Below are positions 1 through 6,266 of a stretch of DNA of 6,743 bases, piece by piece. Position 1 is the first letter of the stretch; every line of letters begins with the position of its first letter. Origin of the DNA: Bacteroidota bacterium (lineage in GTDB: Bacteria; Bacteroidota; Bacteroidia; Chitinophagales; Chitinophagaceae); NCBI GenBank assembly GCA_023386395.1, contig JAEWJV010000046.1, forward strand, positions 1 to 6,743. The letters run 5' to 3'. The position numbers and the translations under genes were made by a program. A model generated the notes under the pieces. It saw only the letters and a program-made list of their open reading frames with translations, was not told where the DNA came from and ran no database searches.

Positions 1-444
1 CTGTCTTCTTTGGTAGGCGTATTGGGTGGCGGAATTATTTCCGACAGGTGGGTGCAACGTAATTTACGGGGCAGGATTTATACCGGCGTTATTGGGCTGG
101 GGTTAACCATACCTTCGTTATTATTAATTGGATTGGGCGGAAACATTGTTCCTGTTATAATTGGTGCCATTGGTTTTGGCTTTGGCTTCGGTATGTTTGA
201 TGTGAACAATATGCCCGTCCTCTGCCAGTTTGCATCACCGCGCCATCGCGCTACGGGCTATGGATTAATGAACCTTGTTGGTATATCATCACGCGCATTC
301 ATAACAAACTTCCTGGGCGGTTCAGCAGATTCAGGAACGCTGGGCCGGGATTTTGCCATACTTGGCCTTGTGGTGCTGGCAGCTATTATTTTGGTACTTA
401 CAGTATTGAAGCCTAAGTATGTAAATAACGTGCATTCGGGATAA
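1..444 (+). CDS. MFS transporter, C-terminal part (5' end outside window)
   Basis: This is an inner-membrane secondary transporter of the major facilitator superfamily. The frame is open from base 1, so the 147 visible residues are only the C-terminal third of a protein normally of 400-450 residues; the TTG at position 10 is not a real start. Near the beginning is a GGGIISDRW...RNLRGR loop, the family's G-x-x-x-D-R-x-x-x-R-x-x-R-G-R type motif at a cytoplasmic turn. About four hydrophobic segments follow, with MFS-like text (GFGFGMFDVNNMPVLCQF, then SPRHRATGYG). The tail is short and basic (LKPK). The last residues NVHSG and the stop codon lie inside the left terminal repeat of the element at 427-652. 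The gene converges on the minus-strand operon. The substrate is unknown; a sugar or sugar acid would fit the glycosidase neighbourhood, which is inference only. Confidence 0.88.
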   Translation: MSSLVGVLGGGIISDRWVQRNLRGRIYTGVIGLGLTIPSLLLIGLGGNIVPVIIGAIGFGFGFGMFDVNNMPVLCQFASPRHRATGYGLMNLVGISSRAFITNFLGGSADSGTLGRDFAILGLVVLAAIILVLTVLKPKYVNNVHSG

Positions 445-652
445 GAAATTATAATAATGAAGATGTTTGCAAATCAGGCAGGAACTTACGTCGTCATGTC
501 GAGGTAACGAGACATCTCCAAAATTTAAGCTGGCTGAATGCTAAGAGATTTCTCCTGTCGTCGAAATGACGGTCGAAGAGCCTCTTGTTTTGCCAATCAC
601 TTTTCAATTTCATAACATGCAATCTCAACATTTTTTATCCCGAATTCACGTT
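427..652 (+). repeat. MITE-like nested inverted-repeat element, copy 1
   Basis: A 226-bp non-coding element fills most of the space between the convergent MFS gene and the membrane-protein gene. Its ends are inverted repeats: AACGTGCATTCGGGATAAG at 427-445 faces TTATCCCGAATTCACGTT at 635-652. Inside is a second, larger palindrome at 492-571. The four bases AAAT lie directly outside both ends (423-426 and 653-656), a possible target-site duplication, although AT-rich sequence makes this weak. A second copy lies inverted at 6031-6254, and the similarity runs end to end with small gaps. There is no coding capacity, so movement would need a transposase from elsewhere. The left end overlaps the MFS coding region and contains its stop codon. 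Confidence 0.8.
492..571 (+). repeat. core palindrome of element copy 1 (27-nt arms), possible bidirectional terminator
   Basis: The left arm 492-518 (begins CGTCATGTCGAGG, ends GACATCTC) is largely the reverse complement of the right arm 545-571 (begins GAGATTTCTCC, ends TCGAAATGACG). The outer 11 bases pair at 10 positions, and the inner 11 bases also pair with a single mismatch. A 26-nt loop contains AAATTTAAGCTGGCTGAATG, which is identical in copy 2. Lying between two convergent genes, a transcript of either strand would form a long hairpin here, so a role in ending transcription is plausible but not shown. Palindromes with this core resemble REP-like interspersed repeats of Bacteroidota (recalled, not searched). 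Confidence 0.75.
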
Positions 653-702
653 AAATAAAATTGCAGATTGATAAGAAGGCCTTGATAATATTCCGGAATT
701 CG

Positions 703-2136
703 TTACATCACTTCAGAAACCTGAGAAGCTTTATTTTTTACAACCATTACCGATACCAGTATCGCAGAGATAATAAACACATTAAACACAAACAGGTCTC
801 CAATGATTACCTGGCTTAACGAATGCTGACTGTTAAAGATAAATTCACCGCCTGCAATCATTCTTATTACAGCTACTGCGGTGGTTGACCATACCAATAG
901 CAAAAACATTAATCTTAGAACAAATGGTTTTCTTTGAAATAGAGCAACCAGCACACTAACGATAAAAGAAGGAACGATTGTGGTTATGAAAAGCAATGGC
1001 AGAGACTGTAACCCGGGGAAAAGACGATCATCGGTAACAAGATCGATCATGCAGTGGCAAAAGGTTAATGTAACTGCAATTTGAAAGCCGAGGTATGGCC
1101 AACGCAACGCTATAAGAATTAAAATGCAGCCAATAAATAAATAACTGGTAAGTACCCTTCCTATTGTTGTAACAAATGCATAAAATATTCCATTATGGCC
1201 GTTAATTGTTTCGAGGTACGATTCCAACAACTGCATGATTGCATAAATAAAAGTTCCGATGAGCAAAGCAGCAATCAATTCAATAAAAAATGATTTACTC
1301 AGCTTTGTTTCCACCTTTGGATAGGTGGCAGCGTTTATATTCCTGCATTTCCATGCTGCAAAACCAAGAAAGCCACCCAATAAAAACCCAAATGAAAACT
1401 CCATCATCTTCCACCAGTCAATGATCAAAAGCCGGGCGCCATATTTAGATCCTACCGTAATCCAAAGCGAACCAAATCCAAAGCCGAATGCACCTCCAAG
1501 CAAACCATATAATACAAAGCGTAAAATGATCCTGAAATCTCCGGCGGTTATTTTTGTTTTCAGGTAAATTAATAACCCGGCTGAAGCAAACAATAATCCT
1601 GCCCATGATTCACTGCGTGGTTGATTGAACGGGTCTGAAAAATATATGATTTTAGGATCGTTAATTAATTTCAGGCCTATCACAAAACCAATTAAAAATA
1701 TCACAAAACCTGTAACGATAGTTTTGGCTTTAATCCGCTGATACACTAATCCCAAACCAATAAATAATCCGCTGCTTAATCCCCAAACGCCACCTTTAAC
1801 ACTGGTGCCTGCAAAGCCCCACCAAACCGTGTCTGTGTCTCTAAGAAAACCAATGGTTTGCCCGTAAGTCATTTCGCCACCCATCGCTGTTCCGGCAGTT
1901 CCGAAAACCACTGCGATTGCTGCAAACAAAAGCGGTACATCAAGCAACATGCAAATAGCGATCATAACCATGGCACCGGGAATCATGGCGCCGTAAGGCC
2001 CTCCGCCAATAAACCCACGTAAACCCCATCCGAGCAACATGGCTATAGCGGGAAACATTATGAAGGAAAGCAAAGAATATTTTCGAATTGATGAAACTTT
2101 GTTGCGGGAAACATCTGCTTCTTCCAATGCTTTCAT
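703..2136 (-). CDS. uncharacterised polytopic membrane protein with internal repeat
   Basis: I recognise no named family. The 477-residue product has about 13-14 hydrophobic segments (roughly residues 22-44, 48-66, 68-86, 116-132, 139-158, 178-192, 203-225, 245-262, 282-304, 317-344, 349-366, 378-400, 406-425 and 444-466), so it should be an inner-membrane protein. The N-terminal half is glycine-rich, with GWGLRGFIGGGPYGAMIPGA at 36-55, GGEMTYGQTIGF at 86-97 and WWGFAGTSVKGGVWG at 105-119. A related pattern recurs at 222-258 (GSLW...DWWKMMEFSFG...GG), suggesting an internal duplication. I have a general recollection of similar hypothetical proteins in Planctomycetes and Bacteroidota near sialidase-like genes, but cannot confirm it. 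The start is the ATG at 2136, 104 bp after the PqaA-like gene. It is the last gene of the run; a transporter or membrane-enzyme role is possible but unproven. Confidence 0.8.
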   Translation of the reverse strand: MKALEEADVSRNKVSSIRKYSLLSFIMFPAIAMLLGWGLRGFIGGGPYGAMIPGAMVMIAICMLLDVPLLFAAIAVVFGTAGTAMGGEMTYGQTIGFLRDTDTVWWGFAGTSVKGGVWGLSSGLFIGLGLVYQRIKAKTIVTGFVIFLIGFVIGLKLINDPKIIYFSDPFNQPRSESWAGLLFASAGLLIYLKTKITAGDFRIILRFVLYGLLGGAFGFGFGSLWITVGSKYGARLLIIDWWKMMEFSFGFLLGGFLGFAAWKCRNINAATYPKVETKLSKSFFIELIAALLIGTFIYAIMQLLESYLETINGHNGIFYAFVTTIGRVLTSYLFIGCILILIALRWPYLGFQIAVTLTFCHCMIDLVTDDRLFPGLQSLPLLFITTIVPSFIVSVLVALFQRKPFVLRLMFLLLVWSTTAVAVIRMIAGGEFIFNSQHSLSQVIIGDLFVFNVFIISAILVSVMVVKNKASQVSEVM

Positions 2137-2240
2137 TTTTGTAAGTTTTGCAGTTTTAAAACAACCTTATACAGTCTGTTATGAATTTCAAGTTTTGCTA
2201 AGGGAAGCGAAAGAATGCAGTCTTGAATCTCTGCTATGAT

Positions 2241-3602
2241 TTATAATATTTTACTGTTATCTACCATAAAAGCGCGGGTACTTACTGTATAATCGCCTCC
2301 GTTTGCATTCTGGTATTTTAGCTCAAGATAAAAAGCCCTGTAACCCTTAGCAGGGAATTTTTCTGTTGTCTTTACCTCTGTTTTGTGGCTGGTGTGCAGA
2401 TCTTTGCTTTGCCATAATTCATTCCGGAAATCCTTGTCCTCTGAATTGGCATACCATAAGGTGGCGCCTAATAAAATATCTTTTGAAGCAGTAGCAGTTA
2501 TTTTCACGCCCTCTTTGTTTTCAGCAGTTTTCCACTTGCAAACAGGATAGGTTCCATGCCGCATTGCAATTCCAAAAAATGCATCCAATGCTGCAAATGC
2601 AGACTTGCCGTCGCCCAGGTCATGACCAGCATTGGGTACATAATGCAACAGGTTATTGCCGGGTATATTTTTCAGGTAATTCTTAACGTTGTCAATCACC
2701 CAATACGGATCATTCGTACCCATAAACAACATCTTCGGCATTGTAAGTTTATCCCTGTAAGAATAGGGGTCTATCATCGTTACCAAAGTATTACTCGTGT
2801 CCATGCCCATTCCCTGCACAATTCCCAACTTCACATAATCTTCAATCTCAACACTGTATTCTCCATAAGCATCAAGCTGGTGTTTAAGATTCACCGGCAT
2901 ATTCAAAATATCAATCACCATTGGCCCAATTGCCTGAACCCGCGGGTCGTTTGCGCCGGTAAGCCACGTAGTCCATCCGCGTTTGGAAGCTCCGGAAATT
3001 ACAAACCTGTTAATAGGACGGTGCAGGTTTCCAGATGAAAATTCCTGCACGGCATCCATTGCCCGCACAGCGCTTTTAACCATAGGAAACAGTAATGGCC
3101 ATGTATAATCGTTATCTTCTTTGAATTGATGTAATGTATAGGAAATCAATGCATCCTCCTTTAAACTATCATACAAAGGCTGATTGGGGACCTGGCGGAT
3201 AATGGCAATTATGGCTTTATTTTTTTCAGCTATTGATGCAAAAGTTTCAGCAAGTTTATCATCGCTTTTTTTCCAGTTTGGTTGTTCATTTTTATTTGAA
3301 CCTCCGGTAATAAATAACAATGCTCCGTCATAATTATTTTCTTTAGGCGATAAGATGGTTAGCTGGTGACGCCACATGAACTGCCTCCATTTTTGAGAAG
3401 TTAATAACAGGTCGTATCCTTTTACACCATGTAATTCAAAGGAATCTTTTATGACCCATTGATATGCGGAATCCATGTTATGAAGATAATGTTGCAGTGC
3501 GGTGGCAGGCGCAGGTATGTAATGCTGCTGTGCCGAAATTGTATAAACGAAAAAGACTTGTGTAAAAAAAACGAGCGAAAGCGATGATAATATTTTTTTC
3601 AT
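2241..3602 (-). CDS. secreted PhoPQ-activated pathogenicity-related protein (PqaA-like alpha/beta hydrolase)
   Basis: This is a probable periplasmic or secreted serine hydrolase of the PqaA/AprA family (PF10142). Counting from the ATG at 3602 it has 453 residues. Residues 1-25 form a signal peptide (MKKILSS... hydrophobic ...ISAQ). The nucleophile elbow is GASKRGW at 204-210, with Ser206 the likely nucleophile and the RGW that typifies this family. GTNDPYW at 295-301 offers Asp298 and NAGHDLG at 324-330 offers His327, which completes a catalytic triad. A C-terminal domain of about 100 residues (ATLWYANSEDKDFRNELW and following) is beta-rich. Another in-frame ATG at 3644 would put 14 extra residues before the signal peptide and overlap the upstream fragment, so 3602 is preferred. 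The gene follows the truncated GDPD after 22 bp. The physiological substrate of the family is unknown to me. Family assignment is strong from the motif set. Confidence 0.9.
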   Translation of the reverse strand: MKKILSSLSLVFFTQVFFVYTISAQQHYIPAPATALQHYLHNMDSAYQWVIKDSFELHGVKGYDLLLTSQKWRQFMWRHQLTILSPKENNYDGALLFITGGSNKNEQPNWKKSDDKLAETFASIAEKNKAIIAIIRQVPNQPLYDSLKEDALISYTLHQFKEDNDYTWPLLFPMVKSAVRAMDAVQEFSSGNLHRPINRFVISGASKRGWTTWLTGANDPRVQAIGPMVIDILNMPVNLKHQLDAYGEYSVEIEDYVKLGIVQGMGMDTSNTLVTMIDPYSYRDKLTMPKMLFMGTNDPYWVIDNVKNYLKNIPGNNLLHYVPNAGHDLGDGKSAFAALDAFFGIAMRHGTYPVCKWKTAENKEGVKITATASKDILLGATLWYANSEDKDFRNELWQSKDLHTSHKTEVKTTEKFPAKGYRAFYLELKYQNANGGDYTVSTRAFMVDNSKIL

Positions 3603-3624
3603 TTGAATTGTTCTGTTTAGAATA

Positions 3625-3888
3625 CTAAATAACCAGGTGGCCATCTTTGGTAGTGTGCAGGTCTGTTTCTATATAATCCACACCTTCTTTTATCGCGTTT
3701 TCATAAGCAGCCAATGTGTTTTCAGGAACGTTTAAATGACTTCCGCGATGTGCTATTACAACTAATTCATGCTTCGTTTTTGGCAAAGGCGTTGATTGCA
3801 GTATATAGCTGTTTTGGTTAATGGAATTGTATGCGCTTACAACGCAAGTAAACAAGAAAGTAAATAGTATAATTGAAAGCTTTCTCAC
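3625..3888 (-). pseudogene. truncated secreted glycerophosphodiester phosphodiesterase (N-terminal 87 residues)
   Basis: The sequence encodes a signal peptide (MRKLSIILFTFLFTCVVSAY) followed by the start of a GDPD TIM barrel: AHRGSH at 46-51 (His47, Arg48), PENTLAAYENA at 55-65, and IETDLHTTKDGHLVI at 73-87 (Glu74, Asp76). It then stops at TAG, exactly where the family continues with the catalytic His-Asp. Only 22 bp separate this stop from the next gene's ATG, so the remaining roughly 180-200 residues are absent rather than frame-shifted. The start is a GTG 24 bp after the sialidase-like gene. It is not a recent copy of the intact GDPD at 5122-5994: residues differ widely and this one keeps the canonical HRG. 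A deletion that fused a GDPD gene to the leader of the PqaA-like gene is the simplest explanation. Enzymatic function as a single domain is very unlikely. Confidence 0.8.
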
Positions 3889-3912
3889 AAGTAAAATGAA
3901 GATTATGAATTG

Positions 3913-5106
3913 TCAATTTTCAGGTATCAATGCAGGGTTTACAACAACATATTTTATAGATTCCAATTTTTCCTGCTGCTGGTAAGAATACGTTATGTGC
4001 AGCATTCCATCAGCAGCCTGCAGCATGGAAGGATATGAAAAACTTCCTTTACCTTTTTTAACCTGTTCAAGATGTGTTTTCCAGTTCCATGTTTTTCCTT
4101 CATCATCAGACAAGTAAAGGCTTATTTGATAACGCCCGTCATCAATATCATTGCCAATAAATGCCCATCTTCCATCATGAAGCTTTAATACCTGCACGCT
4201 GGCAGTATTGGGAATTTCTGTTTTTTGCGCTGCAGTCCAGGTCATTCCCGAATCGTTAGACTCGCTGATTTGGACTCTTGATGGTGCATCTCCGTTATCG
4301 CGCATATAAGACACAATCATTCCATCTTTTTTTTGAATTAAAGAAGGTTGCACATTGCCTCTCCCAACTATCGGCAGGCTGGGACGCCAGGTTGTTCCAT
4401 CATCATCAGAAATGGCAACCAACGAAAAATTAAAACCATCGGAATACAATGGAAGCAATATTTTGTTTTCTTCTAAAAGCAAAGGTTTAATTCTTGTCAT
4501 CCAGCCAATACTGCGTTTGCCTTCATCCTTAGCAGCATCAATGATCATGTTGTCATATTCGGGAGCATAAGCAGCCCATGCCGATTTGCCGTTTGGTAAA
4601 TCTTTAAATTTAGATTTTGCTTCTTTTGCAAAATCCGCATCCGGTTTTAATAGAATGTTATCCTGCCAGTTCCATACAGGCGCTCCACTCTTATTATAAC
4701 CAATGGATGTTTTGTATTTAAGAATTGAATATTCCCACCGGTTGGCCTGCACTGCTATCCAAACGAGGAATAATTTATTTTGATGGTTAAGAAAGAGCAC
4801 AGGGTTACAATCCGGGATATTGTAGGTATCAGCCATCAGGAATGGTTTACTCCACACAGCCTCACCTTTTTTTAAACGTGCTCCCATGATTTTTACATCA
4901 TCTGCGGTTCGTTCCCCACTGCCTTCAAACCACGCTGCAAGAAAATCACCATTTGGGAGATTCACTATTGAGCTGCCATGCGTGTGCAAAGGCTGGGGCG
5001 GAAAAATAAGCATGCTTTTAACCACAGCATATAAGGTCGCGGTTTGACTGTATGCAATGCCGTTTATCAATAAAACCAATACGAATAAAACCTTTAATTT
5101 CTTCAT
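3913..5106 (-). CDS. secreted sialidase-like glycosidase (BNR/Asp-box beta-propeller)
   Basis: This is a probable periplasmic or secreted six-bladed beta-propeller hydrolase of the sialidase superfamily (BNR_2 type, PF13088). From the ATG at 5106 it has 397 residues, with a signal peptide at 1-21 ending in AYSQ. Three Asp boxes (S-x-D-x-G-x-T-W) are visible: SDDDGTTW at 233-240, SNDSGMTW at 283-290 (Asn for the first Asp-box acidic residue's neighbour, Asp kept) and SDDEGKTW at 333-340. Further family landmarks are LPNGDFLAAWFEGSGERTAD at 50-69, PDCNPVLF at 98-105, ANRWEYS at 121-127 and SYPS at 357-360. Arginines at 66, 205, 269 and 277 are candidates for substrate carboxylate binding. I see no FRIP motif, so true sialidase activity is uncertain and another glycosidic specificity is possible. 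A TTG nine bases upstream is in frame but less likely as the start. The gene begins 15 bp after the upstream GDPD stop, which implies co-transcription. Confidence 0.85.
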   Translation of the reverse strand: MKKLKVLFVLVLLINGIAYSQTATLYAVVKSMLIFPPQPLHTHGSSIVNLPNGDFLAAWFEGSGERTADDVKIMGARLKKGEAVWSKPFLMADTYNIPDCNPVLFLNHQNKLFLVWIAVQANRWEYSILKYKTSIGYNKSGAPVWNWQDNILLKPDADFAKEAKSKFKDLPNGKSAWAAYAPEYDNMIIDAAKDEGKRSIGWMTRIKPLLLEENKILLPLYSDGFNFSLVAISDDDGTTWRPSLPIVGRGNVQPSLIQKKDGMIVSYMRDNGDAPSRVQISESNDSGMTWTAAQKTEIPNTASVQVLKLHDGRWAFIGNDIDDGRYQISLYLSDDEGKTWNWKTHLEQVKKGKGSFSYPSMLQAADGMLHITYSYQQQEKLESIKYVVVNPALIPEN

Positions 5107-5121
5107 CAATTTCAATTTAAT

Positions 5122-5994
5122 TTACCTGTGCAGGCCCCGTTCCCGTAAATATTTTAAAAGGTTTGCCGGGTAGTCTGTTTGAATTACGTTCACGGCTTTC
5201 ATTTGTAACAGGCTGTCGTAGCCCGAATTCTTCTTCGTTTTTTCAAGGTCATCAAATTTACCTAAAGCATTTAACCACACACGAACATTATGGCTCCTGA
5301 TTTGCCCCATCAATGTATCATTATAAAAACCTGGATCAACATGTATAACCGGCACTTTGTAGTTTTTTAAAATGTCCAAAACATCTTCCCTCCTGTAAGC
5401 ACGGGGCATTACTGCAATTGAATTGTCAATGCTGTCCACCGTAGAAGTATATGGGTAATCGTACACAAAAAACAGCACCTGTTTTTGCATGCCTGTTTCG
5501 CGAATAATTTTGCAGACATTTATTGCATCTTCAAGAGAGTCTAATTTAAAATCAATATCAACCATGATGTGATCTTTTGCTGCACGAAGGGCACTCTCGA
5601 AAGTTGGGATTCTTTCGCTGGTCGCTTGCCCGTTTTGCAATAATGGTATTTGTTTTAATTCATCAAAAGTGTAACTGCTTACTTCACCTTTACTTGAAGT
5701 AATGCGGTCGATATTTTTGTCGTGCGATAATACATACACACCATCTTTGGTTTTGCGAACATCGAGTTCTACGATATCTGCACCTATTTTTATGGCATTC
5801 CTTATGGCTGCCAGCGAATTCTCAGGATGAACCAAATGTGCCGACCTGTGGGCTGTAACCATCACATGTTCCGGGTGGTGATAGAACTCGTTTAAGATAG
5901 TATCAACACGTGTGTTTTGAGCAAGTAAAGGTTGGAGCAGGGCCATTGAAACCAGGCCGGAAAATATGATGCGAAGAAGCTTGTTTAATTTCAT
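5122..5994 (-). CDS. secreted glycerophosphodiester phosphodiesterase family protein
   Basis: GDPD-family enzymes hydrolyse glycerophosphodiesters to an alcohol and glycerol-3-phosphate using a divalent metal and two histidines in a TIM barrel. From the ATG at 5994 the product has 290 residues, with a signal peptide at 1-26 (hydrophobic core, ending LLAQ). Visible motifs are AHRSAH at 48-53 (His49, Arg50), HPENSLAAI at 56-64, VELDVRKTKDG at 76-85 (Glu77 and Asp79 as metal ligands), SHD at 90-92 (His91), VDIDFK at 145-150, VWLNAL at 239-244 and QTDYP at 272-276. Two positions differ from the usual pattern: Ser51 replaces the Gly of HRG, and Asp148 stands where many members have Glu. The frame stays open upstream to an ATG at 6114, but that part is repeat element 2, so the shorter start with a clean signal peptide is chosen. 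It is the first gene of the operon-like run. The real substrate may be a phosphodiester in a glycan rather than a lipid-derived diester (inference). Confidence 0.88.
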   Translation of the reverse strand: MKLNKLLRIIFSGLVSMALLQPLLAQNTRVDTILNEFYHHPEHVMVTAHRSAHLVHPENSLAAIRNAIKIGADIVELDVRKTKDGVYVLSHDKNIDRITSSKGEVSSYTFDELKQIPLLQNGQATSERIPTFESALRAAKDHIMVDIDFKLDSLEDAINVCKIIRETGMQKQVLFFVYDYPYTSTVDSIDNSIAVMPRAYRREDVLDILKNYKVPVIHVDPGFYNDTLMGQIRSHNVRVWLNALGKFDDLEKTKKNSGYDSLLQMKAVNVIQTDYPANLLKYLRERGLHR

Positions 5995-6030
5995 TTTTAA
6001 TAAATTAATTTGGGTTATCATTTTTTTATT

Positions 6031-6254
6031 AATGTAAGTCCAGATAAGTATAAGAAAGGCAGATGTTATGAAATTGAAAACTGATTGCAAAACATAAACC
6101 TCTTTGAATGTCATTTCGACAATAGGAGAAATCTCTTAACATTCAGCCAGCTTAAATTTCATAAGATGTCCCGTTACCTCGGCATGACGATGCAAATCCC
6201 TGCTCAATTAGCAAACCTTTTCACTATTAAAGTTCTTATCCCTGAACTTACGTT
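6031..6254 (-). repeat. MITE-like nested inverted-repeat element, copy 2 (inverted relative to copy 1)
   Basis: This 224-bp copy of the element at 427-652 lies in opposite orientation between the cytochrome gene and the GDPD gene. Its right end (TTCTTATCCCTGAACTTACGTT, 6233-6254, seen on the plus strand) matches the copy 1 left end, and its left end (AATGTAAGTCCAGATAAG, 6031-6048) is a decayed match to the copy 1 right end. Between them, GTTATGAAATTGAAAA at 6065-6080 and the core palindrome at 6110-6189 match closely. TTAT occurs just outside each end if the element is extended by one base (6026-6029 and 6256-6259), another weak target-duplication candidate. The terminal repeats are more degenerate than in copy 1, which suggests an older insertion or one no longer mobile. 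Confidence 0.75.
6110..6189 (-). repeat. core palindrome of element copy 2
   Basis: Left arm GTCATTTCGAC...GGAGAAATCTC (6110-6135) pairs with right arm AGATGTCCC...TCGGCATGAC (about 6164-6188) around a loop that includes the 20-base string also found in copy 1. Compared with copy 1 in matching orientation, about 70 of 79 aligned bases agree by eye, with one short indel beside the loop. Arm differences in one copy are not always compensated in the other, so RNA-level selection is not evident from two copies. The hairpin lies just after the cytochrome gene's stop codon (on the minus strand) and could act as a terminator for it. Confidence 0.7.
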
Positions 6255-6266
6255 ATTATAAGTCAT

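Larger units (their letters stand above)
703..5994 (-). other. probable operon: GDPD, sialidase-like, GDPD fragment, PqaA-like, membrane protein
   Basis: Five same-strand genes follow each other with gaps of 15, 24, 22 and 104 bp, and I see no clear terminator hairpin between them. This spacing suggests one transcript running from 5994 toward 703. The last gap (2137-2240) is wide enough to hold an internal promoter, but no convincing Bacteroidota -33/-7 pair was found there. The upstream boundary would be the region of repeat element copy 2, and the downstream boundary the hairpin of copy 1. The products are three signal-peptide-bearing hydrolases (one of them broken in its paralogue) and a polytopic membrane protein, consistent with a shared envelope task. 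Confidence 0.55.

Noticed and set aside
427..652. CRISPR array or small RNA gene
   Set aside because: There are no regularly spaced direct repeats; the structure is explained by nested inverted repeats shared with 6031-6254.
2137..2240. Promoter for the membrane-protein gene in the 104-bp gap
   Set aside because: TTGAAA and TATAAG-like strings occur but with wrong spacing, and no TAnnTTTG / TTTG pair of the Bacteroidota type was found.
2556..3038. 160-codon open frame on the plus strand
   Set aside because: It lies wholly antisense to the well-supported PqaA-like gene and its translation shows no domain or signal peptide; the same applies to shorter plus-strand frames at 1325-1567, 2039-2239 and 4355-4570.
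3603..3660. A frameshift fusion of the GDPD fragment to the PqaA-like protein (in-frame ATG at 3644 overlaps the fragment)
   Set aside because: The PqaA-like gene has its own signal peptide at 3602, its frame meets a TAG shortly upstream of 3644, and no slippery sequence is evident.
5107..5115. TTG start giving three extra residues on the sialidase-like protein
   Set aside because: An ATG directly follows at 5106 and starts a normal signal peptide (MKKLKVLF).
5995..6114. N-terminal extension of the GDPD gene to an ATG at 6114
   Set aside because: The added codons are repeat element 2 and spacer, while a clean signal peptide begins at 5994.
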